From NCBI RefSeq assembly GCF_000281045.1, contig NW_008246087.1:407868-434183 (forward strand): DNA of 26,316 nt, in the 5' to 3' direction. A program made the translations under genes and the position numbers. The stretch is from Saprolegnia diclina VS20 (Eukaryota > Oomycota > Saprolegniomycetes > Saprolegniales > Saprolegniaceae). The notes beneath the pieces are model-generated. The model saw only the letters and a program-made list of their open reading frames with translations, searched no databases and was not told the origin of the DNA. Of this stretch, positions 9,518 to 18,384 are shown piece after piece; within the stretch, counting starts at the first letter, position 1, and the number at the start of each line of letters is the position of its first letter.

Positions 9518-10005
9518 TTAGTGGCCGCTGTTGTTGTCCTCTTGCAGCGTAAAGACGCGAATGGCCGAGACGCCATTGTGGATCGTCTCGAGCTCCGTCG
9601 TCGTGGGGCTCACGCGGCGACGAAGGAGCGTCACGGCCTTGCCCTTCATTTCGGTCTCGAGCACGAGGCTGCCGTCGTCGGCCCACGTCGGCGTGCCCGT
9701 CACGGGGCCGTCCATGCTCTCCATCGTCTGCGGCCCATGCCCGACCTAGTCATGTCCTCTTGTATGAGCGAAACGGACGGCAAATCGAGTCGAACCCGAA
9801 TCTCGTTGGCAAAGTCCTTGATGCCGCCGACGTTGGTGATTGCAATCTTGTCGCCCGACTGCGTCACAGTCTGCACAAGGCGGTTGACGCCAAAGCCCAT
9901 GATGGAGCCGGCCTTGCGCTTGAGCCAAGCGACGTCGAGCGCCTCGAGGAACTCGTCCATGTTGCGCACCTCGGTGCACTTCCACGTCCCGTTGAAGTCG
10001 TGCAT
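9518..10005 (-). CDS. Fatty-acid-binding-protein-like intracellular lipid carrier
   Basis: Two exons, 9775-10005 and 9518-9727, give 146 aa with a 47-bp intron (9728-9774, donor GTTTCG, acceptor CGCAG). The start 'MHDFNGTWKCTEVRNMDEFLEAL' matches the FABP/CRABP opening, where an FxGTWK strand is followed by the helical lid. 'KRKAGSIMGFGVNRLVQTVTQ' and 'DGSLVLETEMKG...LLRRRV' fit later strands of the 10-strand beta-barrel. Such proteins bind fatty acids or similar ligands in the cytosol. The acceptor is uncertain: a TAG 18 nt earlier is also in phase and would leave a 29-bp intron. I prefer the 47-bp form because it gives the usual strand spacing of FABPs. Confidence 0.8.
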
Positions 10006-10537
10006 GTTTGAAAATGAATCAATCCCAACTTTGAAACACCAAATCTTCTAAAGTTCGTCGGTCGAAGGTCCTTGGCCTTGGCATCAGGCCAGAAGCAACC
10101 GATCGCTGCAGGGACAGGCTGGCGGCGGGGCCGCCACTGAACGTCATCCTTGCCACATTCTGCCCGGTCAAAGACACTCTTAAACTAGTAGAAGCCGAGC
10201 AAGTCGCCAGTGCTCCGACACCAAAGCGCGGCTGCGCGCCGTTGATCGTGTTGCAGTGCGGACGCAACGAAGCACGTGGTTTCAAGGCAGGCACGAGATG
10301 CAGCATATCCTCAACAACGACTACATCTGGTGCCTCATCGGCGGCACCCAGCCAAGGTGTGCACTGGACAACATTAGTTAGTCGAAGTCGCCTCGCAGTC
10401 GACTTGTGCGACCAAGACATGCTCGCACCGGATTGGCCCGTCGTGATTTCAAGAGTGTATGCGCGACAGAATGCAGGTCTTCATCGGACGTAACACAGTG
10501 CAGTCAACACACGACTGGCGCAAGCATAGTACCAAGC
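10006..10537. other. Divergent intergenic region
   Basis: This lies between the lipid-carrier gene (minus) and the PrsW-type gene (plus). A 133-codon minus-strand frame is open here, but it shows no domain or hydrophobic pattern and I treat it as chance. No repeat or RNA gene is seen. Confidence 0.5.
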
Positions 10538-11627
10538 ATGGCCGCGCTCTCGCCCGTGTCCCGCGTCGTCCTCGTCGTGGGCCTCGTCGCCGCGCCGCTG
10601 TACCTCGTACGCCTTGTCGGCGCCACTGAATCTGGTGCTCATGCGCTGCATGTAGGCGGCGACGTCACTCTCAGCGCTCCTCGTGCTCGCTGTGCTCTAC
10701 ATGCCGCCCGCCGCGCTCTTTGGCTGGATGTACCTCTCGGCAAAAGCGCGGGCAACGTCCAAGGTCAACTGGGACATGCTCTTCCGCGTCTTCTGCGGCG
10801 GTCTCTGCCCCGGCGTCCTGCTCGCCATGGTCGTCGAGTCGGTCCTCACAGCAGCGCTCTTCTTCCTCTGCATCGACTCGGCCGACGTCTTTGCGCAGTA
10901 CGAGCGGTACGGCTCGGCGCACCCGAATGCCACGTCGACCGAGATCCTCTCGCACCTGCACATTGGCCACACGCTGGGCTTCTTCGTCTTTGTCTTTTGC
11001 CTGGCGTTTGTTGTCGCGGGCCTGGTCGAAGAGTATCTCAAATATTGGCTCGTGAAAGGCCGCTGCTGCATTGCGTCGGGCTTTTGCACGCCTTTGACGT
11101 CGCCCCACATTGTCGACCCGTTCTACACCGTCCTTTGCTTTGCCGCTGCTGGCTGCGGCTTTGCCACCTTCGAAAACATGGGCTATGCCTTCACGCAAGC
11201 GACGTTCGAGCCGCAGCTGCAGACCGCGCTTCTCCGCGGGCTCCTCGCCACGCCCTTGCACGTGCTCTGTACGAGCCTCACGGGCATGCGGGTCGTCGCT
11301 GCCGAGCTGCGCAAGGCCCAAGCGCCGTTGGAGCCAGCATCAACGTGCCAGGCGCTGGTCGCCACGATCCGCTGCATCTTGCCGGCGGTGGTGCTCCACG
11401 GCGTGTACGACTTTCAGATGTTTGTATGCACGGCCCTCTTGCCCGAGTCGACGTACGCATCGATGCTCATGGGCGCGCTCTGCCTCGTCCTCGGGGCGTG
11501 GTATGTCTATCGCCTCTATACCTTTATCAACTGGGACTACCAAGTCCTCGACTACAGCGACGCTGCAGTGCACGCAATGGAGACGGGCGCCGAGCTGCAG
11601 CCACCAACACCCGGCCACGTGCTGTAG
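10538..11627 (+). CDS. PrsW-type intramembrane protease
   Basis: Two exons, 10538-10606 and 10656-11627, with a 49-bp intron (GTACGC...TGTAG, phase 0), give 346 aa. The exon-1 ATG is needed because the main frame otherwise opens only at a GTG. The polytopic membrane protein carries the motifs of the PrsW family: 'GLVEEYLKYW' (E148, E149), 'GFATFENMGY' (E196, N197), 'PLHVLCTSLTG' (H225) and 'VLHGVYDF' (H271, D275). In bacteria PrsW cleaves anti-sigma factors within the membrane, and related CPBP enzymes cleave prenylated CAAX proteins. Here the substrate is unknown. An N-glycosylation-like NATS lies in the loop before the first active-site helix. The family call is strong; the biological role is not known. 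Confidence 0.88.
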
Positions 11628-11786
11628 TATTTCCCTTCCTGTCGTCGCCCTTGTAGAGGAATACTATTGTGCATTTAGTGGGATTTATGAGCTTTTATGC
11701 GGCTTTGTGCAATGATTTTACGTTCGAGGAAAAGGCGCTGCCGGCCGCCCCCGTCCCAAAGCTCATTTCGCTTTTGCTTTGCTCCG

Positions 11787-12554
11787 ATGCTGACCTCGCT
11801 CCTTCTGTCTACCCTCGCGCTGGTGCCGGTCCTCCGCGCCGCCAACGACGGCCACGCGACGACGCTCAGCTCCGACGACGGCAGCAACGCTACCACGGGC
11901 ACGTGCCAGCTCATGAAGACGCTGCGCAACGCAGCGCGGTACCAAGTCTCGCTGAGCGCGCAGCAGTGGGCGCGCGGGGCCAACTGCGGCCGGTGCGTCC
12001 AGGCGCAGTGCTCCAACTGCCCGTCGCCACTGCCAATCACGGCGCAGGTGACCGACCGCTGCGCCGACTGCGCGGCGGGAGACATCGACGTGTCCCGTCC
12101 CATGTTCCAAGCGCTCTTTGGCACACCCACGGGCCGCCGTCCGCTCCAGTGGGGCTTTGTCGACTGTCCCGTCGAGGCGACGCTGTCGCTGTGCACCAAG
12201 CCGCGCAACACGAGTCTCTACACGATCTTTATCCAGCCCACAAACACCGTGTCCGGCGTTGCCAACATGACCATCGACGGCTTCAAGGGCCGCCTGTCTG
12301 CGAATGGATCATACTTCTTCAAGGCGCCCATGCCCCGCAATTGGAGCGACGTGCACATCAACCTCACAGCGACCAACGGCGAGAAGATCGTCGCAGCCAC
12401 CGTCGCCCTCCGGTCGGGCCGCTGCGTCACGATCCCGTACCAGTTCCAGCCAACGACGGCCGGCGGGGCATTGATCCAGGCCTCGTCTTCGCTCGATAGC
12501 GACGACGACATTGTCGTGCCCATGACCACGACGCGCCCTGTGCCGTATTATTAA
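11787..12554 (+). CDS. Secreted expansin-like protein
   Basis: A single exon of 255 aa. The ATG at 11787 starts a clear signal peptide (MLTSLLLSTLALVPVLRA); an upstream in-frame ATG would bury it. Residues about 38-130 form a Cys-rich double-psi beta-barrel of the expansin/RlpA type ('CGRCVQAQC', 'ITAQVTDRCADC', 'GDIDVSRPMFQALFG', where the Asp matches the expansin HFD position). Residues about 140-235 resemble the expansin second domain ('FKGRLSANGSYFFKAPMPRNW'). Several N-x-S/T sites suit secretion. Expansins loosen cellulosic walls without hydrolysis. In an oomycete it could act on the organism's own cellulose wall or on plant or algal walls. The tail is Asp/Ser/Thr-rich. Confidence 0.85.
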   Translation: MLTSLLLSTLALVPVLRAANDGHATTLSSDDGSNATTGTCQLMKTLRNAARYQVSLSAQQWARGANCGRCVQAQCSNCPSPLPITAQVTDRCADCAAGDIDVSRPMFQALFGTPTGRRPLQWGFVDCPVEATLSLCTKPRNTSLYTIFIQPTNTVSGVANMTIDGFKGRLSANGSYFFKAPMPRNWSDVHINLTATNGEKIVAATVALRSGRCVTIPYQFQPTTAGGALIQASSSLDSDDDIVVPMTTTRPVPYY

Positions 12555-12973
12555 GACCCCGGCCTTTCTTCCAAAGCTAATCTAACCGTGTACTAGTATG
12601 TAATTTTGCTGGCTTGTCTACACCGGCTTGCTGGTAACGACAGGAGCGAGGCGTGTGGCGACGTGCGCAGGAGCTTGCTGCTACGTACCTTGTCCATGCA
12701 AGCCCACTGCATGAACCCTTGCCATGACGCCGACGACGAAGCGGCCAGGACCTTTGCAGCTGATGTTCATCTTCAAGAACTTAGTGATGGTACGTGTTGT
12801 AGCGATCCCGACCGTAGTAGAAGCAACGATATGCACTTGGTTGGCGTGTAGTCAGTCGGTGCCATCGACTATACTCGATGAAAAGGCGTCAATCGAAGGT
12901 CGAATCTTTTTCCGGACGTGGCCGTTTCGACCTATTTTATCCGGATGAACGCAATCGACTTCCACTCATCGAG
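12555..12973. other. Intergenic region before the COQ8-like gene
   Basis: No gene is supported. ATCCGGAT at 12939-12946, followed by GAAC, repeats the core of the SmD3 upstream palindrome. Confidence 0.5.
12939..12946. promoter_or_regulatory. ATCCGGAT palindrome 27 nt before the COQ8-like ATG
   Basis: The 12-mer ATCCGGATGAAC is identical to the right half of the SmD3 upstream palindrome. The match and the proximal position suggest a shared cis-element (inference). Confidence 0.4.
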
Positions 12974-15029
12974 ATGCCTCAGCAAGACTGGATCCGCGTC
13001 CTCCGTGGCGTCGGCCTCGTCGCCGAGCAGGTCGTCAAGAACGCCAAGCCGCTCGAAGAGCAGTCCAAGAAGGTGCTTCAGCACGTCGCTGACCTGGCAA
13101 CGCTCGTGCCCCAGGTCGCGGCCCAAGTGGGCTCGCAGCACCAGCACCATGCGACGCCGCCACCGGCCGACTCGCTCGTACCGCCACCGTCCGAGTTCAA
13201 GCCGGCGCCCACCATGACAATGCCTGTGGCTGTCGCGCCTGCGGCTCCGATTACATCGCCTGTAGTCGAAGCTGCCACCATGACGCCGCCCGTGGTGAAC
13301 GCAGCCACGACGTTGAAGGCGACGGTCGAGGCCACGGCGCCCACGTTTGTCAAGCCCACCGTGCCTTCGTTCGAGCCCAAGGCGCCGTTTGCGCCCGTCG
13401 ACATGCCGCCTCTGCAGCCGCGCGAGTGGACCGAGAAGCACGTGCCGTCGACGCCGCTCGCTCGCATTGTCGGCTTTGGTGCACTGGCGGCGCGCCTCGC
13501 TGTCGGGACAGCCACGGCCGTGATCCAAAACCCGTCCGGCGAGAAGCAGCTCAAGAACGCGCTCATTTCCGATGCGAACGCCGAGCGCCTCGCCGACGCG
13601 CTCTGCACCATGCGCGGTGTACGTCCTCTCGTCTGCGCCTCGACTTCAACTCACCAAGCACAATCACAATTCTAGGCGGCGCTCAAGCTCGGCCAGATGC
13701 TCAGCATCCAAGACGAAAGCACGATTCCGCCGCAGCTCGCGCACGCGCTCGACCGCGTCCGTCAAGGGTACGAGAGACTGAGACGTTCGCCATCCCTCTC
13801 AAGCTCTCGGACTGTAGCGCGCACATTATGCCCAAGGCGCAGCTCCACGCGCAGCTCACCAAGGCGTGGGGCGACGATTGGCGCGCCAAATTTGAGTCGT
13901 TTGACGAGAACCCGGTGGCCGCCGCGTCCATCGGGCAGGTGCACCAGGCCGTGCTGCTCTCGGGCGAGCGCGTCGCGGTCAAGATCCAGTACCCGGGCGT
14001 CGCCGACAGCATTGCCAGCGATCTCCTCAACCTCAAGCGCCTCGTGACGTACATGAACATTTTCCCCAAGGGCCTCTACATCGACGAGATCATTCGGTAT
14101 CCAAGCGTGTACCTATGGCCACCACCTTAGCCTTCGCATCTAGTGTCGGCCAGGACGAGCTCACGGTCGAGTGCGACTACGAGAACGAAGCTGCGAACCA
14201 GCGCAAGTTCAAGGCGCTCATTCACGACAGCATCCTCCGCGACGGCTTTATCGTCCCCGATGTGTATGACGACGTCTCTACGAGCCGCGTGCTCACCACG
14301 TCGTGGATCGCGGGTGTCCCGCTCGACAAGATCACGACGCTGTCTCAGGAGGTGGGTTTTGTTTCAAATTATCAATGTATCAATCGATCTATTAGGTGCG
14401 CAACGACGTGGCGCGCAAGCTGCTGCAGCTCACAATGCACGAGCTGTTTGTGTGGCGTTTTATGCAGACGGACCCGAACTGGAGCAACTTCATGTACGAC
14501 GCGACGCAGCACAAGATTGGGCTCATCGACTTTGGCGCCGCGCGTTCGTACGAAAAGAGCTTTGTGGATACATACTTTGACATTGTGTGGGGCGCGGCGA
14601 GCATGGACCCGAAGAAGATGATGGACGCGTCGTTCAAGCTCGGGTTCCTCACGGGTTGGATTTTCGATCGATTTTTCATGGTTTTTCGAGATTTATTGCG
14701 TAGGCGACGAGTCCAAGGACATGCTCAAGGCCCACGAGCAAGCCGGTATGGTGGTCGGCGAGCCATTTGCGTCCCACGAGCCGTACGACTTTTACAACAG
14801 CCATCTGACGCAGCGCCTCGCGCAGCACACCGACATGTTTATGAAGGGTAGCCCACTTGATACTGTGCGCTGGATTCATACCGACATAGGTCGCTTGACG
14901 CCGCCGCCACAGGAAGTGTACTCACTCCACCGCAAGCTCGCGGGCGCCTTCCTCATGTGCATCAAGCTCAAGGCCGTGATTCCGTGCCGCGACGTCCTCG
15001 AAGAAGTCGCCAAGCAGTACCAGCGTTAA
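12974..15029 (+). CDS. COQ8: COQ8/ADCK3-type UbiB-family atypical kinase
   Basis: Seven exons: 12974-13618, 13676-13767, 13818-14096, 14144-14351, 14396-14654, 14704-14847 and 14890-15029. The introns are 57, 50, 47, 44, 49 and 42 bp. The protein has 588 aa. It is needed for mitochondrial coenzyme Q synthesis, where it acts as an ATPase/kinase on the CoQ complex. All UbiB marks are present: KLGQ at 219-222, the Ala-rich nucleotide loop AAAS at 280-283 (replacing the Gly loop), VAVK with Lys301, the ExD pair E348/D350 ('VECDYENEA'), 'QTDPNWSN' with D434/N439, and 'LIDFGA' with D453. '[15 protein letters not shown]' near the end is typical of ADCK3/COQ8. Residues 50-180 form a Pro/Ala/Thr-rich linker. 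The last intron is a multiple of three without a stop, so retention would insert 14 residues. Confidence 0.95.
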
Positions 15030-15291
15030 CGATAGACTACATACAGTGCTAGTGCGACCGACACTTGCGACGCCTTTGTACGATCTTGGTTCGTCGTTAA
15101 TGGTCGATCGATCATCGCCTTCTTGCGTCTTTTAGCAAGTCGTTGCACTGGACCCCTTAAGTCACTCGGAGTTCTAGTTGCACTAACACCCGACTCGCTC
15201 GCTGTCGGGCGCTGCGAGGTACGGTACTGTTTTCGTTGTCATTCCGACACTGCAACTCAAAATTGCAAAGTCGTCCATAGCAACTCGAATC

Positions 15292-15297
15292 TTTATT
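15292..15297 (-). terminator. Candidate poly(A) signal for 7TM-RGS gene A
   Basis: On the minus strand AATAAA lies 17 nt after the stop at 15315. The remaining 15030-15314 gap separates the convergent COQ8-like and 7TM-RGS genes and shows nothing else. Confidence 0.4.
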
Positions 15298-15314
15298 GGA
15301 GACGCCTGGTATTG

Positions 15315-16805
15315 CTATTCGTTGCACGTAGCGACGACCGAGTCGGACCGCGACGAAAGCGCAGTCGGCGACACGAGCGAATGCCGCAACGAGGCAAGCG
15401 GGTCGGTCAGCGGCCGTTGCGAGCTGTGGAGCGTCTCGTAGAGGAATTCTCGCCACGCAGCGCCGAGCGGATGGCGCTCAAAGGCCGGGAGGAGGTCGAG
15501 GAACATGTCGGTGACAAGCTCGAGCACAAGCGGTTCGAAAAACGCGTCGGGCAGCGTGTCGACGACTGCGTTTCTCGCACGCGGTCGTTGGAGGCGCCCG
15601 ATGTAATAGTGGCGCCACTTGGCACTCGCGCGCGTCTGCAGCGGCGCCGACACGTCGATGCAAGTCGCAAAGATCTTCCACGCGCGCTTCCGCGTCAGTA
15701 CTCTGACGGGAAAGCGCCGCGCCATCTCCCACGACAAGATCGCATCGAGGTGCAAGGCGAGCCGGCAATAGTCAAGAAAGGCCCGGGCGCCTTCGGACGT
15801 TTGTAAAAAAGTATGGAAGCGGTAGAGCTCGGCTGCAATGTCGCGCGCACCATGTACGGCCCCCGCCTCCATGGCATCGTCGACCGTTTTGCCGGTGCGC
15901 ACTAGGTGCGCGCATGAGAGGCTGCCACGTCATAAAAATCGAATCGAAAAATATCGACGCACCAATCCGGTGGACGGATGGCACTACGTGGAAACCATAG
16001 AACGTGTGCGGTGCGACTTGAGCGAGGATGATGTCGAGGCCGTAGGACGAGAGCATGTACCACTGAAGCTTGGCCGCGCAAAGGCTCACGAGACCAAAGA
16101 CACTGCACGCAGCGACGACGCTATAGATGGTGCGCCGGTACACTTTGTGAAGTTCGTCGAGGTCGTCGACGGCCTGCAAGTGCCGTGCGACATAGAGACT
16201 GGCAACGACAAGCGCCGACATGACGAGCACGGTGGCATACACCGCGCCCTATTCGCTTCATCAAGACATGCTCATGATAGAGGAACAACGCACTGGCGTC
16301 CAACAGGATGCTTCTGGCGACATGACGCTGCCAACGCTAAAAAGGGCCAAGGCGGTTGCCACTAGGCACAAATAACTCTGCAGCGTCGGCATGAGGAAGC
16401 GACGACACCACTTGATCGACACGATTGACCGCGTCGGATCACGGTGCTGCAAGAGGGCTTCCGCGAGCTTGAACCGAACCACGAGGCTTGAAGCAACGAG
16501 TAGAAACCATGTGCTAATAGTTCATAGTCGATGCATCAACAGGTAGACGAGGGCGCGTACCATGCAAGCGTGGTCAGTGCGATCCAAACGACAAGCGCGT
16601 GACACCACAAAGCACCGCGCGGGTCCAGTAGGCGCAGTAGCGGTGGACTCGTCGCACCGAGGTAGGCGCCAGCACCGATGCTTGCGATCGCAACGGGCCG
16701 CCGACTTCGGATCCAGCGGTGCTTGCGGTGCCAGAGATAGAGTCCAAGGACCGCCGGCATGTAGCTACTGAGCACAACCGACGCGATGAGCGGCGCGGGC
16801 TCCAT
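15315..16805 (-). CDS. 7TM-RGS protein A (third in the tandem array)
   Basis: Four exons: 16561-16805, 16294-16513, 15963-16248 and 15315-15901. The introns are 47, 45 and 61 bp. The protein has 445 aa. Seven hydrophobic helices fill residues 1-250. An RGS domain of about 120 residues follows ('FLDYCRLALHLDAILSWEMARRF', 'IDVSAPLQTRA', 'FFEPLVLELVTDMFLDLLPAFERHPLG'), with a Ser-rich tail. RGS domains speed GTP hydrolysis on G-alpha, and a 7TM-RGS fusion is known from plant RGS1. Here it probably links an extracellular cue to G-protein shut-off. The exon pattern matches gene C exactly in phase, and exon 3 is 286 nt in both. Intron 3 contains a 13-mer shared with other sites in this region. The ligand is unknown. 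Confidence 0.85.
15921..15933 (-). promoter_or_regulatory. 13-mer ATGACGTGGCAGC, copy 1
   Basis: This lies inside intron 3 of 7TM-RGS gene A, in sense orientation. It is identical to three other copies in the window and contains a TGACGTGG bZIP-type core. Confidence 0.45.
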
Positions 16806-16866
16806 CCTTCCGACGCGGCGGTTTCTTATCTGCGTCGTCGTTGCCGCCTGTCTAATTTTGGACGCA

Positions 16867-16877
16867 ATGACGTGGCA
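16867..16877 (+). promoter_or_regulatory. Partial 13-mer ATGACGTGGCA
   Basis: An 11-base match to the 13-mer in the 110-bp spacer between genes B and A, about 62 nt upstream of the A start codon. Confidence 0.4.
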
Positions 16878-16915
16878 CCACAAGGGACGTTGAGACGTTG
16901 TGCGTCGAAACAGGC

Positions 16916-18342
16916 TCATGTCGCGACGTCGTCTTCGTTGCGCGAGACGGGAATAGGCTCGAGCGGCGACGAGATCACAAACGAGCTGCGTCGCGAGCCC
17001 GAGACGCGAGCGCCCGACTGAGTGCGCTGGGTCGTGTGGACGTTGTAAAATCGAAACTCGTGCCACGCAAGCCCCAGCGAATGCCGTTCAAACCAAGGCA
17101 GCACGTCAAGGTACAAGTCCAAGACGAGGTCGGTCATCAACGGCTCAAAGAACCCGCGCGGCAATGGCGCGTCGTCGGGCTGGATGCGCAAGCGCGAGGT
17201 CTTGAGCTTGGCCATGTAGTACGGCCGCCAGCGTCGACCTGCGTGGGTCAAGAGCGGCGCCGAGGGGTCCATGCACCTTGTGTAGAGTTTCCAGCCGCTG
17301 CGGAGCGTCCATGGTTTGTTGGTGCCACGCTCGATCGCCTTCCACGAGAGCAATTCCTCGAGGCGGAGCGCGAGCCGGCAGTATTGAAGAAACACGAGGT
17401 AGGTATCAGGTCGTCGGAGGAACCGCTGGAAGAGCGCAATGTCGTCCGGTGCCACTGCATTCGGCTCGACGATACGATGGCGCATACCGAGCTGGTACAA
17501 GGGCGGAACGACGTTGATGAGAAAGAGCGTGTGGGGCAAGAGCACGCATAGGAGGGTGCCGACGCCATAGTCGTTGAGCATCGATCCTTGAAAATGCGAC
17601 TCGACGTAGCGACCACCACCGACACCGAGCAGCACGACAACCGACACTTGCAGCGTGCGCTGGTAGGCCCACTGAAGGCCATAGACATCGTCGACCGCGT
17701 AGAGCATCACTGATACGTACGCGCCGACGGCACCGAGAAGCGCGAGCGCGACACCCATGTACAGCTGCGTCGACTAATCGATTGAACATAAGAGTGGTCT
17801 AGTAGACAAGACAGAGGCCGCACCGGTGACAAGCACGTTGTGGCTTCCAAGACCGCTGACGACGGCGCGTCGAGAAGCCCAATGACGCACCCCAGCGATA
17901 CCAGCGTTGTAAGAAGACACGCACTGATATGGACGGGCGGATGCAGCCCAAAGCGCAGCCAGCGCAGCGAATCCAAGACGGCACTCTGGAGACTCATCGC
18001 GTTGAATAGCATCTCGGTGACGCGGTAGCGCAGCACGAGCACAATCGCAGCCGTCACGTACGCCGTACTAGCCATGAGCGCATGAGCACCATCCTCTTGA
18101 CATAGCTACGACATGTACCTGCCGGCTATCCCGAGGCCAAACCATAGGAGCGAGATACTGCATGGTACCTCGGGTGTCCACGCGGTCGCGGGCCCCACGA
18201 GGCTGCAGAGCCAGGCGCAGAGCGCGGGAAATACAAGACGCATGCGTGGCTGCAGCACCCGCGCGCACCGACGAGCCCACCAGAGCGCAAGTGTCGGCGG
18301 CATGTACAGCGTCAAGACGACGGCCGCGACAGCCGCGTCCAT
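16916..18342 (-). CDS. 7TM-RGS protein B (middle of the tandem array)
   Basis: Three exons: 18119-18342, 17824-18067 and 16916-17773. The introns are 51 and 50 bp. The protein has 441 aa. It has the same layout as its neighbours: seven hydrophobic helices over about 250 residues, then an RGS domain ('FQRFLRRPDTYLVFLQYC', 'LEELLSWKAIERG', 'FFEPLMTDLVLDLYLDVLPWF'). It lacks the intron that A and C carry between helix 7 and the RGS domain, and the frame reads straight through ('NVVPPLYQLGMRHRIVEPN'). For intron 2 I chose the TTAG acceptor because it gives the same 29-residue spacing to the 'VDD' motif as in A and C; a CAG 9 nt later is the alternative. Its ATG is 42 bp from the stop of gene C. 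Confidence 0.85.
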
Positions 18343-18354
18343 GGTCGTTTCCAA

Positions 18355-18368
18355 TTTTGGCGCCAAAA
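18355..18368. promoter_or_regulatory. 14-bp perfect palindrome TTTTGGCGCCAAAA in the C-B spacer
   Basis: This sits in the 42 bp between the stop of gene C and the ATG of gene B, 13 nt before that ATG. Each half reads TTTGGCGC, which fits the E2F-type consensus known from plants and animals. On the minus strand a TATATTTTT tract lies just upstream. A promoter or initiator role is inferred. Confidence 0.45.
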
Positions 18369-18384
18369 ATATAAAACTGCAAAC

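Noticed and set aside
10019-10420. A 133-codon minus-strand frame upstream of the PrsW-type gene
   Set aside because: No recognisable motif, mixed codon use, and placement in a divergent promoter region.
10406-11656. A 416-codon plus-strand frame over the PrsW-type gene
   Set aside because: It overlaps the PrsW frame in another phase. The translation is Arg/His/Ala-rich with no membrane helices, whereas the PrsW frame carries the full motif set.
11669-12499. A 276-codon plus-strand frame over the expansin-like gene
   Set aside because: It has no signal peptide and an Arg/His-rich translation; the overlapping frame has a signal peptide and expansin motifs.
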